64,000 bases of DNA from Apostichopus japonicus (lineage: Eukaryota > Echinodermata > Holothuroidea > Aspidochirotida > Stichopodidae), in the NCBI RefSeq assembly GCF_037975245.1, contig NC_092572.1, positions 25,207,989 to 25,271,988 on the forward strand. Direction: 5' to 3'. The notes beneath the pieces were generated by a model. It saw only the letters and a list, made by a program, of their open reading frames with translations, was not told where the DNA came from and made no database searches. Both the position numbers and the translations under genes were made by a program. Shown one piece after another: positions 36,628 through 48,600 of the stretch. Numbering within the stretch: the stretch's first letter is position 1; each line of letters starts with the position of its first letter.

Positions 36628-36706
36628 CTCCTGCAAGCAGGAACTCGCAAAGAAGCCATCATTGCATATCAAAGCCGCAAGCTGACCGAAGTCAGTCTCT
36701 AAGATT
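36628..36706 (+). repeat. Dispersed repeat, copy 2
   Basis: Contains GCAAGCAGGAACTCGC, AAGAAGCCAT and CGCAAGCTGACCGAAG, matching the reverse complement of positions 1-85. Type unknown. Confidence 0.6.
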
Positions 36707-37150
36707 CATATATAACGTCCATGATAATGAATTGTCACTTGTCAACAAATGACATTGACGTTGTGACTAGTGACAAACTACGAAAGAGCTGCACTGTCAG
36801 TTGAGTTTATATTTCAACTTTCATGCAAGTTTCTTCTTATCGTATGTCTGCGCATGACGTGTGCACACATCAAATTCCGTATGAGTAACTAACGTGAGCT
36901 TTCACAAATAGCTGAGTATTCCAAAATATATATTTCTTTTATTTTCAACTATCAATGGTAACACTCATTTAGCGATACAAAACACGCTTTTCTTACATGG
37001 AGCCCTCAAACATGATTTACAATTAAAGAAATCGGAAATTGAAACACATATACATTTAAAGAACAGAAAAAAATAAGCATAAAACACAAAATAAAATCAT
37101 AAAGAATGCTGAAATAGAAGTACAGCGAGTAGATCAAACATATCAAGGTC
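36707..37150. other. Stretch with no recognised feature
   Basis: AT-rich, with no supported ORF or repeat. Confidence 0.4.
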
Positions 37151-38230
37151 TGGTAAATACAAAATTACGAGGCATTAGAAATAATTTCATTAAAACTTGC
37201 AAAAGTGATAGCATGTTTTATCTTAGGATTGAACTCTTTCCATTCTTTTGCCGCTATTTAAATATAAGTATTTAAATATATGTCTATGGTATTCAGTGTA
37301 TCCCCCCTGTGATGTAGAAATTCTTTGACGATGAGGATCTTAAAAAATGGTTATATAATTCCGATATTGGGGTAAATGGTTCTTTCCAGTAAGATGGGGT
37401 AAGATCATTAATTATTTTATATGTCATTATAATTTTTTTAATATTTTTTTTATATATATCTATCAAAGGTCTTCCATCTTAATTCATCCAATAGCAAAGT
37501 AGCGAAGTATCCGTATCTAAACATGGTTTTATTCTCCTAAGAGGGGCAAGTCTAGAACCAATCATGTGGAATACATATACTATTTGCCCATGCCATAGTA
37601 AATGACAATCAATTCTTACATCTAGAATTTTACAACTATTCACATTACTAAGACAATGACCATTATTAGCGATATTTAGCTTTTCATCATTCATCGCCTC
37701 GCTGTTGAGAACAGATTAGTACTTGTTTTTATTGAAATTAATAAGCATATTGTTCAGTCAGCTTGATTCCAGTAACTAAGAGAGTACAGTCATCTGCGTA
37801 CATGTCTGCTTTACAATGCTTAGGCATAATTCAAAAACATAATTAAATTATAGTAAAAATAAGAGTGGGCCAAGTATTGAACTTTGTGGTACTCCGCTCA
37901 CTATGTTGAGATATGATGAATTGGTACAATTGATTTAAACATTGCCTTCTATCATTAGGTAAGATGCCTTGCAGTTGCCGAATTGGAAAATGTATGAGCT
38001 TTCAACTTATCTATGATTTTTTTGTGGTCTACTAAATCAAATGCCTTTCGTAAAACAAGAAGAATTGCTCTTGTTTGTTTACCCTTATTGATGGCTTCCA
38101 TTCATCCATCAGTTAATTTTAACAACGATAAACAATTGATAAACTTTGCATATGTAAATCAGATTTCAGCGTGAGTCTACTTTTTGAAGAATCCACTTTG
38201 TCAAATTTTTCAAGTTTATTCAATCTCGAA
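37150..38230 (-). mobile_element. LINE reverse-transcriptase remnant (CR1/L2-like)
   Basis: On the minus strand the motifs appear in order: ILLVLRKAFDLVDHKKIIDK (motif A), SGVPQSSILGPLLFLL (motif B), MYADDCTLLV (motif C), then MNDEKLNIANN, LDVRIDCHLLW, MTYKIINDLTPSYW and KEWKEFNPKIKHA. These are the palm and carboxyl parts of a non-LTR reverse transcriptase. Stops and frame changes are frequent and no endonuclease is present. It is a dead 5'-truncated copy. Confidence 0.75.
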
Positions 38231-38775
38231 AATCTGTCGCGTGAGAAGCAAAACTTTACTAAGCAAAGTTGTTATCAAATTTGAATATAAATGAGCAACC
38301 AACTAACGAGAAAGATATTATTGTAATAAATAAAAAAATAACAAACAATAATTAACAAACAATCACTGAAAGAGATTGTATCACATCAAAGTTATCGTCA
38401 TGAATATAAAGCTCATGATCGACATTTATACCACGGAAACACTAAATAACTGAAACAATTAGTCTAAATAATGATTATTGGTGTTACCTACTCGAAACTG
38501 TTTAGATGACATAAACATAGCCACTGCAAAATTCATTCTCCATTGCATTGCTCGACAGCCCGAATCAAATTTCGAAAGTCTAGTTGTTGAGTTATGTGTT
38601 GAACTTCACTTTGCTTCAAGTTCGCGGTATGGGACATTCCTTAAATTTGTTATTTTGTAATGTACTTTTATATAATAATAATAAATCATAATAATATTCA
38701 GCAGTTATTTTAACGACGCATAAGCGACCAAAAATGTGGGAGAAACACGCGAAAGCTTATGGATAACAACTTAAT

Positions 38776-38988
38776 CGTCGGGTGGGTTCCAATTTAGTAT
38801 TGAAACTCAAATTTTGTATATTTCAATTTTAGAAAGTTATTTCAGATGGGAAAGCCGTAGATTGCTCTTGGATAAAAAAAAAAACCTTACTATGACCAGG
38901 CCTGGTAGCAAACCCGGAACCTCCCGATTGGTAAGGCTCATTGGTTCAAATGCCACCGCCTTTATCCACTCGGCTTCAACGGTATGAT
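38776..38988 (-). mobile_element. tRNA-derived SINE, family copy A
   Basis: The minus strand begins with a tRNA Ser/Leu-like head (AGCCGAGTGGATAAAGGCG), then GGAGGTTCCGGGTTTG and GGCCTGGTCATAGTAAGG. The body is TTATCCAAGAGCAATCTACG, CCCATCTGAAATAACTTTC and an end near CCACCCGA. The same order is found at 41646-41850. The A-box is good and the B-box degenerate. Confidence 0.7.
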
Positions 38989-38989
38989 C

Positions 38990-40500
38990 GCCCTCTTGTG
39001 TACGTTAGCTTTACCACAGGCACACTGAACAACGCGTTTCCAACCACCCACAAAACAAACAGACTTTACACTGCAAAAACGAAAGTAAACATTTCGATAA
39101 GCCGATGAAAACAAACAACAACTGCTTCGCAGTGTGATAAGATAATTGTGAAAAATAATATGCAAATAACATGCCATCAGAGATGTTCAGTATGTCTACT
39201 TCTGGCATATCAAGTCAGTGAACTTGAAAGAAATGTATACTGTTTGTTTACTTTGGTATACTTCCTTTTGTTTCCTAATATGTACACATATATCATATGC
39301 ATAAACACATTTTTTGTGTCCTCTTAATATTGACTTTTTTAAACTTTCGCAAAGTTGAACTCTTTATGAAGAGATAAAAAAGACAAAGATTAATATATGA
39401 AACAAAAATCTTCCACAATAACTTTCGAGTTGGCGAACAGATGGAATGCTTAAAAGTACGAGAAGTTGTATAGGGGGTTGAACTGCCTCGTGTTTACAGC
39501 TGCAGCTACTGTGCAGCTACTAGAGTGGACATTGTCCCCTCCCAACTCGATGCCTCTGGTAGGATCTGTAATTGCCATAAAGAAATTATGACAGACACCT
39601 TTAGATTCCGTATGTTTATTGCTGAAACTTCATATCAAACTTGACAGCGCTTTCGCGTTTCTTTTTAACTTTTCGAAAAATACCATTAACTATTCGTCTT
39701 GTTTTTTTCTTTTTTTTTCACTTTTGAATGTTGGATTGTAAACAAGTATAACCAAAATGTATAGAATCATAAACGACATAATGTAATTGTGCTAAAACAA
39801 TTGTGTTTTTCAATTCCAAAAAACAGAGAGTGAAATAGCAAACGTTTACACAAACAATGCTTCATGATGTAATCAAGTGAGGTAATATTTTTGGAAAAAT
39901 CTTGAAAACAAAAACAGTGCTTTAAAGAAGGATTTGTCAATTTCACGGTCACATACCGCTGAACACATAATATATTTCAAGTTGACGAAGGTAAAATGAA
40001 ACATCACGTCTCCATACATAATGAGCAAATACAGTTGTGACAGTTGGAAAATGGTAAGCTTTGTCATTTGCATACACACGTTTCATACAACGTGCCTTAC
40101 GTTCAATGAAGAAAATAAGAACTAATTACAACGCATTTCGCAACAAGGAACTACTTAACATATTTCAAAAGACAAATATCTACATGTCATATCAAGTCTG
40201 AGGAAAATGAGGGACTCTATTTTTAGGTGCAGGAATAAAACATCACAATATGTGAGAATTTTACATGTTTAGCAAGATAAAATACGTTTCCAGAACAACG
40301 TTGCTCAAGATTTATGAAAATATATAAAAGCTAGCAAAAGATAACTTAAAAATTATAGATTTTATTGCATCTATTGGGTAGATCATTAACCACTTGCTGG
40401 GCAATGATCACTTGTACCAGGTTTGAGCATTCCCATGTCCACCAAACTTGCAAAAACATGATATCAAACAAAAATTTCACAGTCTTCTCACTCCATTTGA
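38990..40500. other. Stretch with no recognised gene
   Basis: AT-rich DNA between the SINE and the likely 3' end of the Ig-NACHT gene. No supported exon seen. Confidence 0.4.
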
Positions 40501-40537
40501 AAGGTAAGAAAATGGATTAAATTACAACATTAACAAC

Positions 40538-40543
40538 TTTATT
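40538..40543 (-). promoter_or_regulatory. Candidate polyadenylation signal of the Ig-NACHT gene
   Basis: TTTATT on the plus strand is AATAAA on the minus strand, about 220 bases beyond the proposed stop codon. Such hexamers are frequent in AT-rich DNA, so the support is weak. Confidence 0.25.
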
Positions 40544-40755
40544 ACAATTTTCCGACAGCAATGTAATATCCATCTTCTATATTTTCAATTACTTGGCAGA
40601 AAACACGTGCTTCATCTGATTGACTGTTCGTTCCATTTTTCCTTAATTGGGCTTCCTCGAAAGATGAACTAAACAATACATGTTTACGATGATTGCTCGT
40701 TATGGCGGGAAACACTTATAATGCTATTGACAGTGTTCTTTCTGTTTTAATGAGT

Positions 40756-42677
40756 CTTAAAAGCTGGCTGTTTCATAGATCACTTGTAGGTAAGGTCTCT
40801 TGGTTTTCTTGAAATAGTTTATTTTCCAACTGCCATGGCATGTCACTGTGCGAAATCAAAACACAAATTATAAGTTTCTAAGAATAACCCACATACTTTG
40901 TTTACTATAGATTAAGATGACAAGCGATCCTGAGCTAATAATAAGACCTACCGGTATGAATGATTCAATTTCTTCTCGTTTAATTTGTTTATAATTGTTT
41001 CTTAAAACAAAAAAATTGGAAACGTTATCCACCTTTATAAAAACAATATCGTATATGTAGTTCAAAATCATTCTTGAGCATTCAGTGAAAGAATGTCTTT
41101 TGTGATTTTAAATGTTCTACATTGAAAAACAAGGACGAATTTGCAATGTAGCATAAAGAAAGGTTCTTAAACCAGAGTTAACATCCATGTTCAAACATGA
41201 AGTAAATTTATTTAACGAAAGAGACTGGAATAAAAAGAAGAAAAGGTAGCTTACCTCCATTCCCTCCGAAAAAGTAGCACCTGTAATTTATAAAAATTGA
41301 GAATATTTGTAAATCAAACAACTAAGATTTTACTCATTATTGAAAAGGCATTAAATGGTATGTATTGTACTCAGAGAATATTCGTTTTACATATCAAAAG
41401 TTCTGTCCCATGATTTACGAAACAATAGTTTAAATATCCACAACAATGTTATAGCGCTAATTCTTGTTTCTTTTTTTAATGGTGATAGTGATGTTGAGGA
41501 TGTCATTATGCAAATATTTACAAAGGCTAGAAAGCTATCAAAATATTCCGCTTAGTGTGCTCAGTAATTTCATAAAGTATATTTTATAAGGATTTTAGTA
41601 GCAGCTGCGGTTGTGATAATAATAAATAAAATCAGGCAATTTCAAATCGGGTGGTTTCAGCAATTTAGCTGAAATTTGGAATCTTTTCAATTTGGAAAGT
41701 CATTTCAGATGGGAAACTGTAGATTGCTCTTGGATAAAAAACCTACCTTATAAGACCCGGCCGGACATTGAAACCCAACCTCAAGATTGTTAAACCACAT
41801 TACTTCATTTGCCAACGACTTTATCCACTCGGTCACAGCATATAGGATGTATGGTGCATCCAATAACCATACAATATCCAATAACATCCAAATACCGAGC
41901 TTTTCGGTTGCAATGGTTTGCCTTAATGATTATAAATAATTATTTATGTCTCTTTGATTGTTGTTGAACGTTTGCTTCAATGCTATATGTCACGTTTTTA
42001 TCAACGATTGTAAAACATGTATAAAGATGAAGGATGTAAAGAAGGGATACTATGGTAATGAAGTTGCTTTTGACATAAGTCAAGGTGTATGCAAGTTAAG
42101 GTTACCTCCGCCTTGTAATCGTCATTATTCATCACCCGTCCATTTTCTTGTTGCTGAGAAAAGAAAATTATTTCGTTACTGCCTCTTCAACTTTTGCATT
42201 GTCGCAACCATTGTAATTAACTGATCCCAATGTAAAAGTCACTACAAAGTATTGATATTTTTGTCATATTAATTACTTGTTTAATACTTATTAAAACGTA
42301 TCCATTACATATATATATATTTGACGATAGTCTTAGCTACAAATATTACCTTTTTCGATTCCTGCATATCGTTTAAGCATAAACAGGATATAACAAGTGA
42401 CAGAAAACGTTGTGAAATACCAGTTCCAGGAGCTTAAAATTTATTCTTGAGCCACAATGTTTTTGTTTTCCTAAAAGAATAAACGAATAAACTCTTTGTG
42501 TAAACATCTAAGACAGAAATAGACATCTGTACAAAAAGTTAAAGGTTTTAGACATTTAGGATATTTTTCTAATATATTTGAAGTTTTGAAAAGACGGTGG
42601 AATCATCAATTGTTTACTAACCTTCCATTTGCCATCCTGATCAAGCTGAAACCACTGTGCTGTCGGATTCCATTGAA
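40756..42677 (-). CDS. Candidate 3' microexons of the Ig-NACHT gene
   Basis: Four short open segments with splice signals join in phase. 42677-42621 encodes VQWNPTAQWFQLDQDGKWK before GTTAGT. 41301-41276 encodes VLLFRREW. About 41009-40953 encodes NYKQIKREEIESFIP before GTAGGT. About 40805-40756 encodes KTKRPYLQVIYETASF and a stop. Each is weak alone; phase agreement across four is the main support. Transcript data are needed before trusting this end. Confidence 0.35.
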
Positions 42678-45600
42678 CTATTTAAATCAAAAGAAAGCAA
42701 ATACCTTTAATCAAAATTAAAATAATCAAATATAACTGCTTTACCACTAAATCCGAAACAAGCGAAACACATGTATATTGAGATATTACAACTCACTGAC
42801 TGTAGGACCAAGTTTAGATTATTCTCTAATGCAAAGTATACTTTGTAACAATGCTTTTGTACAGTTTGGTATGCAAAAATAACGATTGTTACTATTTGCT
42901 TTAACATAACACCTTATGATAACCTGTTCCAGAGACAATCCCTCCAGTCGGCAGCAGTTATGTACTGCGCTCAATGACAAGTTACCTCACAGGTACCCAT
43001 TTAACCCCTGGGTGGAAAGGCAAGTGAGATAAAGCATCTTGCCCAAGGACACAACGTAATTAACAAGGCAGGAATCGAACCAGCAATCCTTGGATCACGA
43101 GTCCGACGCCTTAGCCAATTGGCCACCACGCTCTCATAGATCGTATTAAGTATTCAGGTATTCACAGCCCATAGTCTTAAACCGGTCAGAAGTGCAAACA
43201 TATGAAATGAAACACTCAAGCCGTGCAGTGCAAACGTGCGCGATTTCCTTACATACCTTGCAAATTGTAGCGACTAATGGAAATTACCTTATCAATTAAT
43301 GGAACTTACCTAATACTCCCTTCTTTTCTAATTCCGTAAATAAACATTCACCGGAATTCTCGGGCAGTAGGCAACATTCGAATCTGTTGTTTGGGTATTG
43401 ACAACAAGTAATGTCAGCGGTTGGCACAAGGCGTATCTCAGTTATTTCTCTCGTATGACACAGATAGGTAACATTATGAAAGCATAGAAGTGTTACTAAT
43501 GATTGGGTTGATGCAAATGTGTATCAACAACTGTGCAACTCCAAACTCCTTGGTTTCAAACGTTTACTATAAATCAAGATGTTTCGCTGCCAAAACAAAT
43601 TTATCAGCAGCCAAATGTTGCATGTAAGAAAAACTGTACAGTTGCTGTTTGAAAATGTTCAGAGCAAATTATGAACGCTAACAAAGATTTAATAGAAGAC
43701 ATTAATTAAAAAAAAATTCTACATTTAAATCGCTCATAGTTCGTCCTGATGGGTTTATCCAATATCCAATGAGCAAATAAGGATACTTACGTTAGTCGCT
43801 CCAAGCCTTCACAAATAACAGAGTACTTAAAAATATCAGTCACTTCGTCATATGTCAATTCCCGTCCTCTCTCGGTAATCTTTAGTTCTTCGACCATTTT
43901 CAATGTTTGCAGTTTTAAACCAGAACTAAGCGTGAGCTTCCTTTTTGAGTAATCAACTGAGTCAACGCATTTTTCCAAGTCTATGCATTTTATGGGAATC
44001 TGTAGAGTAAGCAAGAGATATCATTGTCAATAAAATAATCAAGATACAAGAAAAAGTTCAGTCTTAGCAACATTTAGCATCAAATAACAAAGCGTTTTGC
44101 ATTTCTTTCTCCGCATGTTGTAAAAACATTGGCGTGTTTACTTTTGTGTATATTCTTTATCCAATTTTTATCCCATTCATTATTAACAAGCAGTCAAAAT
44201 TGTAACAAAATGCACCAAAATTGGTTCATGTATGTTTTGAATAGTTATTACCAAAGTAGTCTCATTAGACAGTTAGTTTGTTACATTATGTGGATTTATC
44301 GTTCTGTTTTATTTCAGTACCAATTATGTCACAGTCTCGTTACCCATTAATAATCCCATAAAATAATACACGTTTATCCATACAATGTTGCTTACCAGTA
44401 CTCTGAATGCTATGTCAATCAACTGCATAGTGGATCTCTGCAGCAACCTGCTATGCTCGGAACTGATGTAAATGGTATCAACACATAGCTTTCTAACTGT
44501 TTCCTTAATATTGTCGACAGTTCCACTCTTCTCAAGCAGACAAAGAATGGCTAACTTGTCACCATCTTTCAAAGTGTTCAGATATTCAATAATGAGATCA
44601 GCGGCGTTGGAATTTATTCCACATGCAAAGCGATAAACATATTGCAAGTTAAATGGATCCAGATTCTTAAGGATTTTTCTCAGTTTACTTTCAGACAGGG
44701 ATTTCACTTGTTTAGCTAAATAGTGAGCCGCGTACCATTCGCATACCAAGTTGTGAAAGAATCGTACAACAATCTTGCGGTTAATGACTTCTGAAGAGAG
44801 TTCATCATATTTATCGTCAAAAGACAAAATCTCCTCCTCAATTAATATACCAACTCGCAGGTAATGTTCGTAAAAATCTGTTCCTAGTTTGGAAAGAAAA
44901 TCTGCTTTGCTCCATGAAGTTTTGTGTTTGTCCCCTGTCAACCAATCAAAAGCAGCTTCATCCAGTTGTGAATGGTCTGTCTCATAGATAGAAGTTCTAG
45001 CATTATGGTCGTTGCTATACTTGTTTCGTAGGTGATTATGAAAACATGATATCATGTACCGGAAGAACGACGTGACAGAATCAAATTTCAAATCAGTGCC
45101 TCTTTCGTGCGTTATGTGTGCATACATTACAAACAAAAGAGGTACTTCACAAATGTCACCGTGAATGGGATTCTGTTGGAGACGGTGCAATATGTCGTCA
45201 GCTGCATTTGTATCTCCTGCCACAATCGCTTTCTTAATATAATTTCTCCTGTCCTCGTTATCGAAACCATTCAACCTAATGTATAGTGATGATGATGCAG
45301 CATCCTTTGGTAAACAATGCGTTCTTGTTGTAACAATGACTTGCAGGTTTTGCAACATTGTACGTTCAATGATGGATTTAATGTCACTCTTTAGAAAATT
45401 AGCAAACTCGTCAATTTCGTCGTAGCCATCAAAAATCACTACAGTAGATTTACTTCTACGAATGATAGACTCAATATCTTTAACAGATAGTTCAGAGTCT
45501 ATTGGAAGCAGGAAAAGTTTAATAGCTTCAAATAGTGATTTAATACTCCCTAATTGTCTAAATCGAATGAAAATTACGAATTCTATATCTGTGAGTGGTG

Positions 45601-48600
45601 AGTTCACCACACGCTTGCACCAATCGTGAACCAATTGAATACCAAGGGTTGACTTTCCGTAGCCAGGATCTCCAAAGATAACACGCATCTTAGAGTGTTC
45701 CAGATTTTTATTTAATATTTCATGGTACGATTTCAGTCTATTCCAAACTTTGCGGCCCCGTGTACCGGTGGTAGATATCTCTATGGCTCCTTCTACATAC
45801 AAATCGTTAACGCTAAAGAGGTTTTCCTTCATGAAAGGAATGGGACAGACTGTTTGGCAAAGTTTTTCATAGTGTACCCGTAGCTCTTGCAGGAAAACAC
45901 TCTTCTTGGCTAAAAGATGAATGATAGAAAGTCAAACTAGAAATCTTCTTAATGATACATTTGTGTTAGTTGTATCATATATTTGTAACATGTGGTCATC
46001 AACTGCGATATACTAAGATGTTCCAAACAACATGTAACATATATATTTTTTGGAAAAAAAAATTGGAATATGCAACATCATTATTAATTAGAACATATAC
46101 GATGCAATGGACGTTGTCACTTCACGGAGTTCTAGTCTTTTGCAGAAGAATGCACCATTTTTTCAAGATTTGTTTTACCTATACCATTCCAGCAGTATGC
46201 TATCACGTTATTTTGATCCAAGTATGTTGTTGAAAAAGTTGGAAACGTTTGCCGAACTTACATTTGTCAATAGATATTTACGTAACGAAATGTATGCAAA
46301 AGAACGACAAGCTAACCTGACAATTCTTCGTATGATGAATGTTGTGTAATCATGTACTCCATCTGTAGAAAAACAAACCAAATCCAATATAAAGAAAACC
46401 TCTGCTGGAAGTTTCATTTAAATGTTATCTCTCATTATATCAATATGTTTAAGTTACTTTACAGATCAGAACAAGAGCTGCTTATATAATATAATTTCCA
46501 AAGGATGATTTCATTTAGTCCATGCGGTTTAGGTATTTATAATGAAAACGTTCACCTGCTAAAACGATCAAACTTTATTTGGGAAACGTCAGTATCGATG
46601 CTCTTTGCCATGCAGAAATGAAAGCTTCAGCAAGTCTTAACATTAATGTTTTCCTAGTATACGTTATAGACATAGAATCTGTAGATATATTTTGCCAATA
46701 CTTTGAAGTTCTTAAGATGGATATAGTTTAGTACTAAAACTGGTTTCAATGCTACCACTGTTTACAATTCCCTTGAATACATGAGAAAGCAAAAAAAAGG
46801 TTTCACATCCAAACATAATCTATAAACAGACATTGGCATAATAGCAGCCCAATAAACTTTCAATCCATTGTGTTCCTCTCCCCCGCCACCTTCCCCTTCA
46901 ATAAATATCATTATTTTCCTATGTCCTATTTTTAGAGATCTTGCCCATCACAGTGAGTAATGTCATATACTCTAAGGGCTCTAATAGGGGTTCATTCGTG
47001 AGTTGTTAGTACGATTGAAGTAAATGACGAAATACATCAGATTTAGATCTGAACAACACTTAATCCGGTATCACTATAAGCAACCGTCAGTTTTAATTTA
47101 ATTTTAATTTCATTGAATTATCTCATTTACTTATTCGTTTTTCTTCAATTCTTCCCTTCCTTTTTTTCTCTATTTTCCGCAAAATATCTGCAATTAACCG
47201 ATATCAAATTAATGCACAGACGTTTTCATTTTAACTGGGCTGTTCACAGGTTCGTCGAGATAAAGGCTAAAAATTGATTTAAATGTATTTGAAATTACAT
47301 GACATATGACACTCACCTCCTCATTATGACTTTTTTCGGTGACTTCATTTTGTTTTTGTCTCTTCTTCACTGTATATCAAGAACAACGTTATATATCTTT
47401 AAACGGAACGTCAACAATAAAACTATGATTAACAATTTGTTCTATTTGGTCAATATCAAGCACAAGACCTCGTTGTAGAATATAATTTTGAAACCTGAAA
47501 CGTCAAGGTGAAATCAGTCGAGAATCTGCGTAGATGCTCACATTATTGTTACCATTACAAGGATAAACAACCATATGACTTTCCTACTTTATTGGAATAA
47601 ACATTGCAATTTGTTGTTATGAATTTAGTTACCACGTTCTAGTAAAGTTGATCAAGGGCATTTAAGTTTCAACTTTGTTTTCATAATTTTTAATGACATT
47701 TACCTTGGTAAATAACAATGAAGAGTAACATGATGAGAAGTATGGTACTGCCTAGTCCCACTAGAACTGTGATAAACGGACGTTGATACTTTACAGAATT
47801 TGTTGAGGTCGGTTGCTCTGTATTGATGACTCCCTTTGTATATAAAACAGGATCTTGAAAAAGAAACGAAAGCTAAAGTGATTTCGGTCCTAGTTGGATA
47901 CATGTTAATATAATGTGTGGGTACCCAAAATATGTTGTTTCATGTAACGGCATCAATAATTGATTCAACCTATGGTACTCTAAGTGCCAAAAATTAGATC
48001 TATATTCTAGTTTAGCTTTTACGCATTCCGTGGTGTTTGAAATGGCGAACTGCTGGTATATAGATTTGTTGAATATTTTATATTAACAGTCCTATGTGGG
48101 TTGTTCTAGTTGAAAGATGATCTTTTTGAAATATTATCTCCCAAGACGTCCCCGAGAATACTTTATCACTTTATATATTTAAATACTCTACAAAATACTT
48201 TACTGGATTAGAACTGTTTGTTTTTGAGAAAATGTTCGGCCCTCCGTGATGTTTTCCAATGTATATCTTTTTCCTTCTGCAATTTCATTCCAATCCCTTT
48301 CCTGTATGGTGAACATCATTAAATAATTAAACTGATAGTGACAGTGCTACCTACCACTTATAAGGATCATGTCAAACTTTTTTGACCAGTCCAAAGGAGT
48401 GTCTTCATTTTTATGGGTTCCGCATTCAATTGTGAATCTAGCATCACTGGTACCATGCAATTCATACGTCGCTGTCAGAACGATATCAAATGTCTCCCCT
48501 TTATTAGTTACTTTCAATTTTTCGAAAAAGGACATTTTTCCCTTGTCGCTTGGGTAAAACGCTCTGAATGATAGATCGACAACTGGACTAACGCCAAAGA

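Noticed and set aside
43060-43136. Possible minus-strand tRNA gene with good A and B boxes
   Set aside because: It continues into a conserved SINE core and tail, so it is the head of a SINE, not a tRNA gene.
43316-43454. Death-effector-like domain in the candidate exon 10 (LFTELEKKGVL)
   Set aside because: One helix-like segment is not enough; the rest of the six-helix fold is absent.
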